The translations under genes and the position numbers were made by a program. The notes beneath the pieces are model-generated. The model saw only the letters and a program-made list of their open reading frames with translations. It was not told the DNA's origin and did no database searches. Of a DNA stretch of 64,000 bases, positions 62,911 through 64,000 are shown piece after piece (the stretch's first letter is position 1; every line of letters begins with the position of its first letter). Source of the stretch: Nematopogon swammerdamellus (taxonomy: Eukaryota; Arthropoda; Insecta; Lepidoptera; Adelidae); assembly GCA_946902875.1 (NCBI GenBank), contig OX336345.1, positions 17,267,395 to 17,331,394 on the forward strand. The letters are read 5' to 3'.

Positions 62911-64000
62911 TGATACCAGCACCAGCGGCACGTTGTAAGGCTGCGGTCACAGTGGACGAAGCCCATTTGTATTCAGTAGCTGTTCGGAATTAAAGTCTGT
63001 GGTAGGTACTTCTAATGCTACGCCGTAGAACAGCGCACATTGTGTGAAACTTTACATTATGATGAATATTTCATACAAACAAACACAAGTACATTTGCTT
63101 CAGCGAAACTTCTTAACGCACGTTTGCGATGGGGACCTAACTCAGAAAAATTTAAACGTCAGGAAAGTACGAACGGAAGTGGCAACGCTCATAAGCTGGG
63201 CAGCGCATAGCGCTGCCTCAGTGCGATTTATGAAAGTTTTTTAAAGGAATATCTCATATATGGCGCGATCGCTATCAGAATTAAATTAATAATTTGATTT
63301 TAAATACAAAGCTTCGCTTCTGTCGGGTGTCACACAACACCTCAACTTTTTATTTATTATTGTTTTTCTATTTAGCATGATCGATAGATAGACTATTTGA
63401 TGTTCAAACGGATTATTATTCATAATAACACTTAATTACCGTGCGACGGAGAAAAGTATGTATTTCTGTTCCTGTGATATCGCCGTTCACAAGGGTGATA
63501 TATATTTTCGCCTTTGTGCAATCAAACATGAAGACTTTTATCTACCAGATGGTCGCGCTGACTCCTCTTCTAATCCTCTGAGTTCTTTACAGGAATCATC
63601 ACCCATTTTCTTTGAATATTACTATTAGACATAGTCCTCTTTAGATTCGCACTAAGTCCCTCTACTGCACGTTCCACGACTCCACTGTTTGCCTATCATG
63701 GCCTTGACGTCGTCGGTCTATGTAGGAATATATTTTTGGCGGTTTCGCCCAATAAGCGCTATTCACTGCCATCCCACGCTCTTCGCACATTGTTTCCCTT
63801 CATACGCCGGCAACCAAAAGAAATCATATTCTTTCTAAATTCGAACATATCGAGATACGCCGCCGCCGCCGCCGCCGCGCGCCTTGCTTTTATCATTCTA
63901 CAATAAAAAAACCAAGCCAGAAAGTCTATTGTCGAAACGAAATACTTCACAAAAGCGATATAGATTGCTCCGAATCAAATATTGAAAGAGATTGCCTCAG
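62911..64000. other. No recognised gene; (CGC)n at 63859-63880
   Basis: The open frame at 63044-63244 starts with a plausible ATG but shows no domain. A CGCCGCCGCCGCCGCCGC microsatellite lies at 63859-63880. Nothing else supported. Confidence 0.35.

Overview
This window looks like nuclear DNA from a moth or butterfly. It is AT-rich, almost free of recognisable host exons, and packed with short interspersed repeats that recur many times. These include a GCCCGCGGCTTCGCTCGCG-headed family, a GGGTTCCGTA...CGAGTTCGACTCGCAC SINE-like family, several non-LTR retrotransposon 3' ends, and MITEs with clear target-site duplications. No host protein-coding gene could be identified with confidence. The species cannot be named from the sequence alone.

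The centrepiece is a Polinton/Maverick element (endogenous adintovirus-like) at 32486-44320, 11,835 bp long. Its ends are defined by inverted terminal repeats of about 140 bp and a perfect 6-bp target-site duplication, AGTCTC. Each terminal repeat is itself a long imperfect palindrome, so both ends can fold into hairpins. Genes on the minus strand, in transcription order from about 39.63 kb down to 32.85 kb, are: packaging ATPase, a probable DUF8207-type protein, a 116-aa protein, an integrase with a chromodomain, a phospholipase A2-like virion protein, an adenovirus-type protease, a penton-like protein, a 46-aa basic micro-protein, a double-jelly-roll major capsid protein and a small nuclease-fold-like protein. 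Several neighbours overlap at stop and start codons (TAATG, ATGA, ATGCTAG). The PLA2-like frame is joined to the protease frame through a perfectly phased A_AAA_AAC slippery heptamer beside its stop, a candidate -1 frameshift. On the plus strand are a small spliced gene with a two-codon first exon and a protein-primed family B DNA polymerase. The polymerase is the only clearly broken gene: it lacks its N-terminal part, has in-frame stops and is frameshifted near its C-terminus. The morphogenesis and integration genes are intact, so this copy is recent but probably cannot replicate itself.

Left of the Polinton (1-32.4 kb) lie: a Jockey-like retrotransposon fragment; a hAT-like element (3049-3680); a tRNA-like sequence inside an inverted-repeat element (4021-4257); two large foldback elements (5321-5691, 19324-19775); one of two Harbinger-type MITE copies (7234-7369); three arrays of a 68-bp tandem repeat (about 10.3-11.2, 14.5-15.5 and 27.8-30.4 kb), two of them next to CTCCCT/CCTCCG hexamer arrays; reverse-transcriptase remnants (13.4-14.5 and 17.1 kb); and a 2.7-kb inverted-repeat element with a THAP-domain fragment (18015-20716).

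Right of the Polinton (44.3-64 kb) lie more interspersed repeats, a MITE-like element (45958-46380), a roughly 43-bp minisatellite (47.4-47.7 kb), an inverted repeat pair (55906-56195 / 56506-56785), the second Harbinger-type MITE (56958-57093), a hAT-type element with a perfect 8-bp duplication (58920-59880), and a second Jockey-like fragment interrupted by another repeat (61.5-62.3 kb). Long stretches between these show nothing recognisable.
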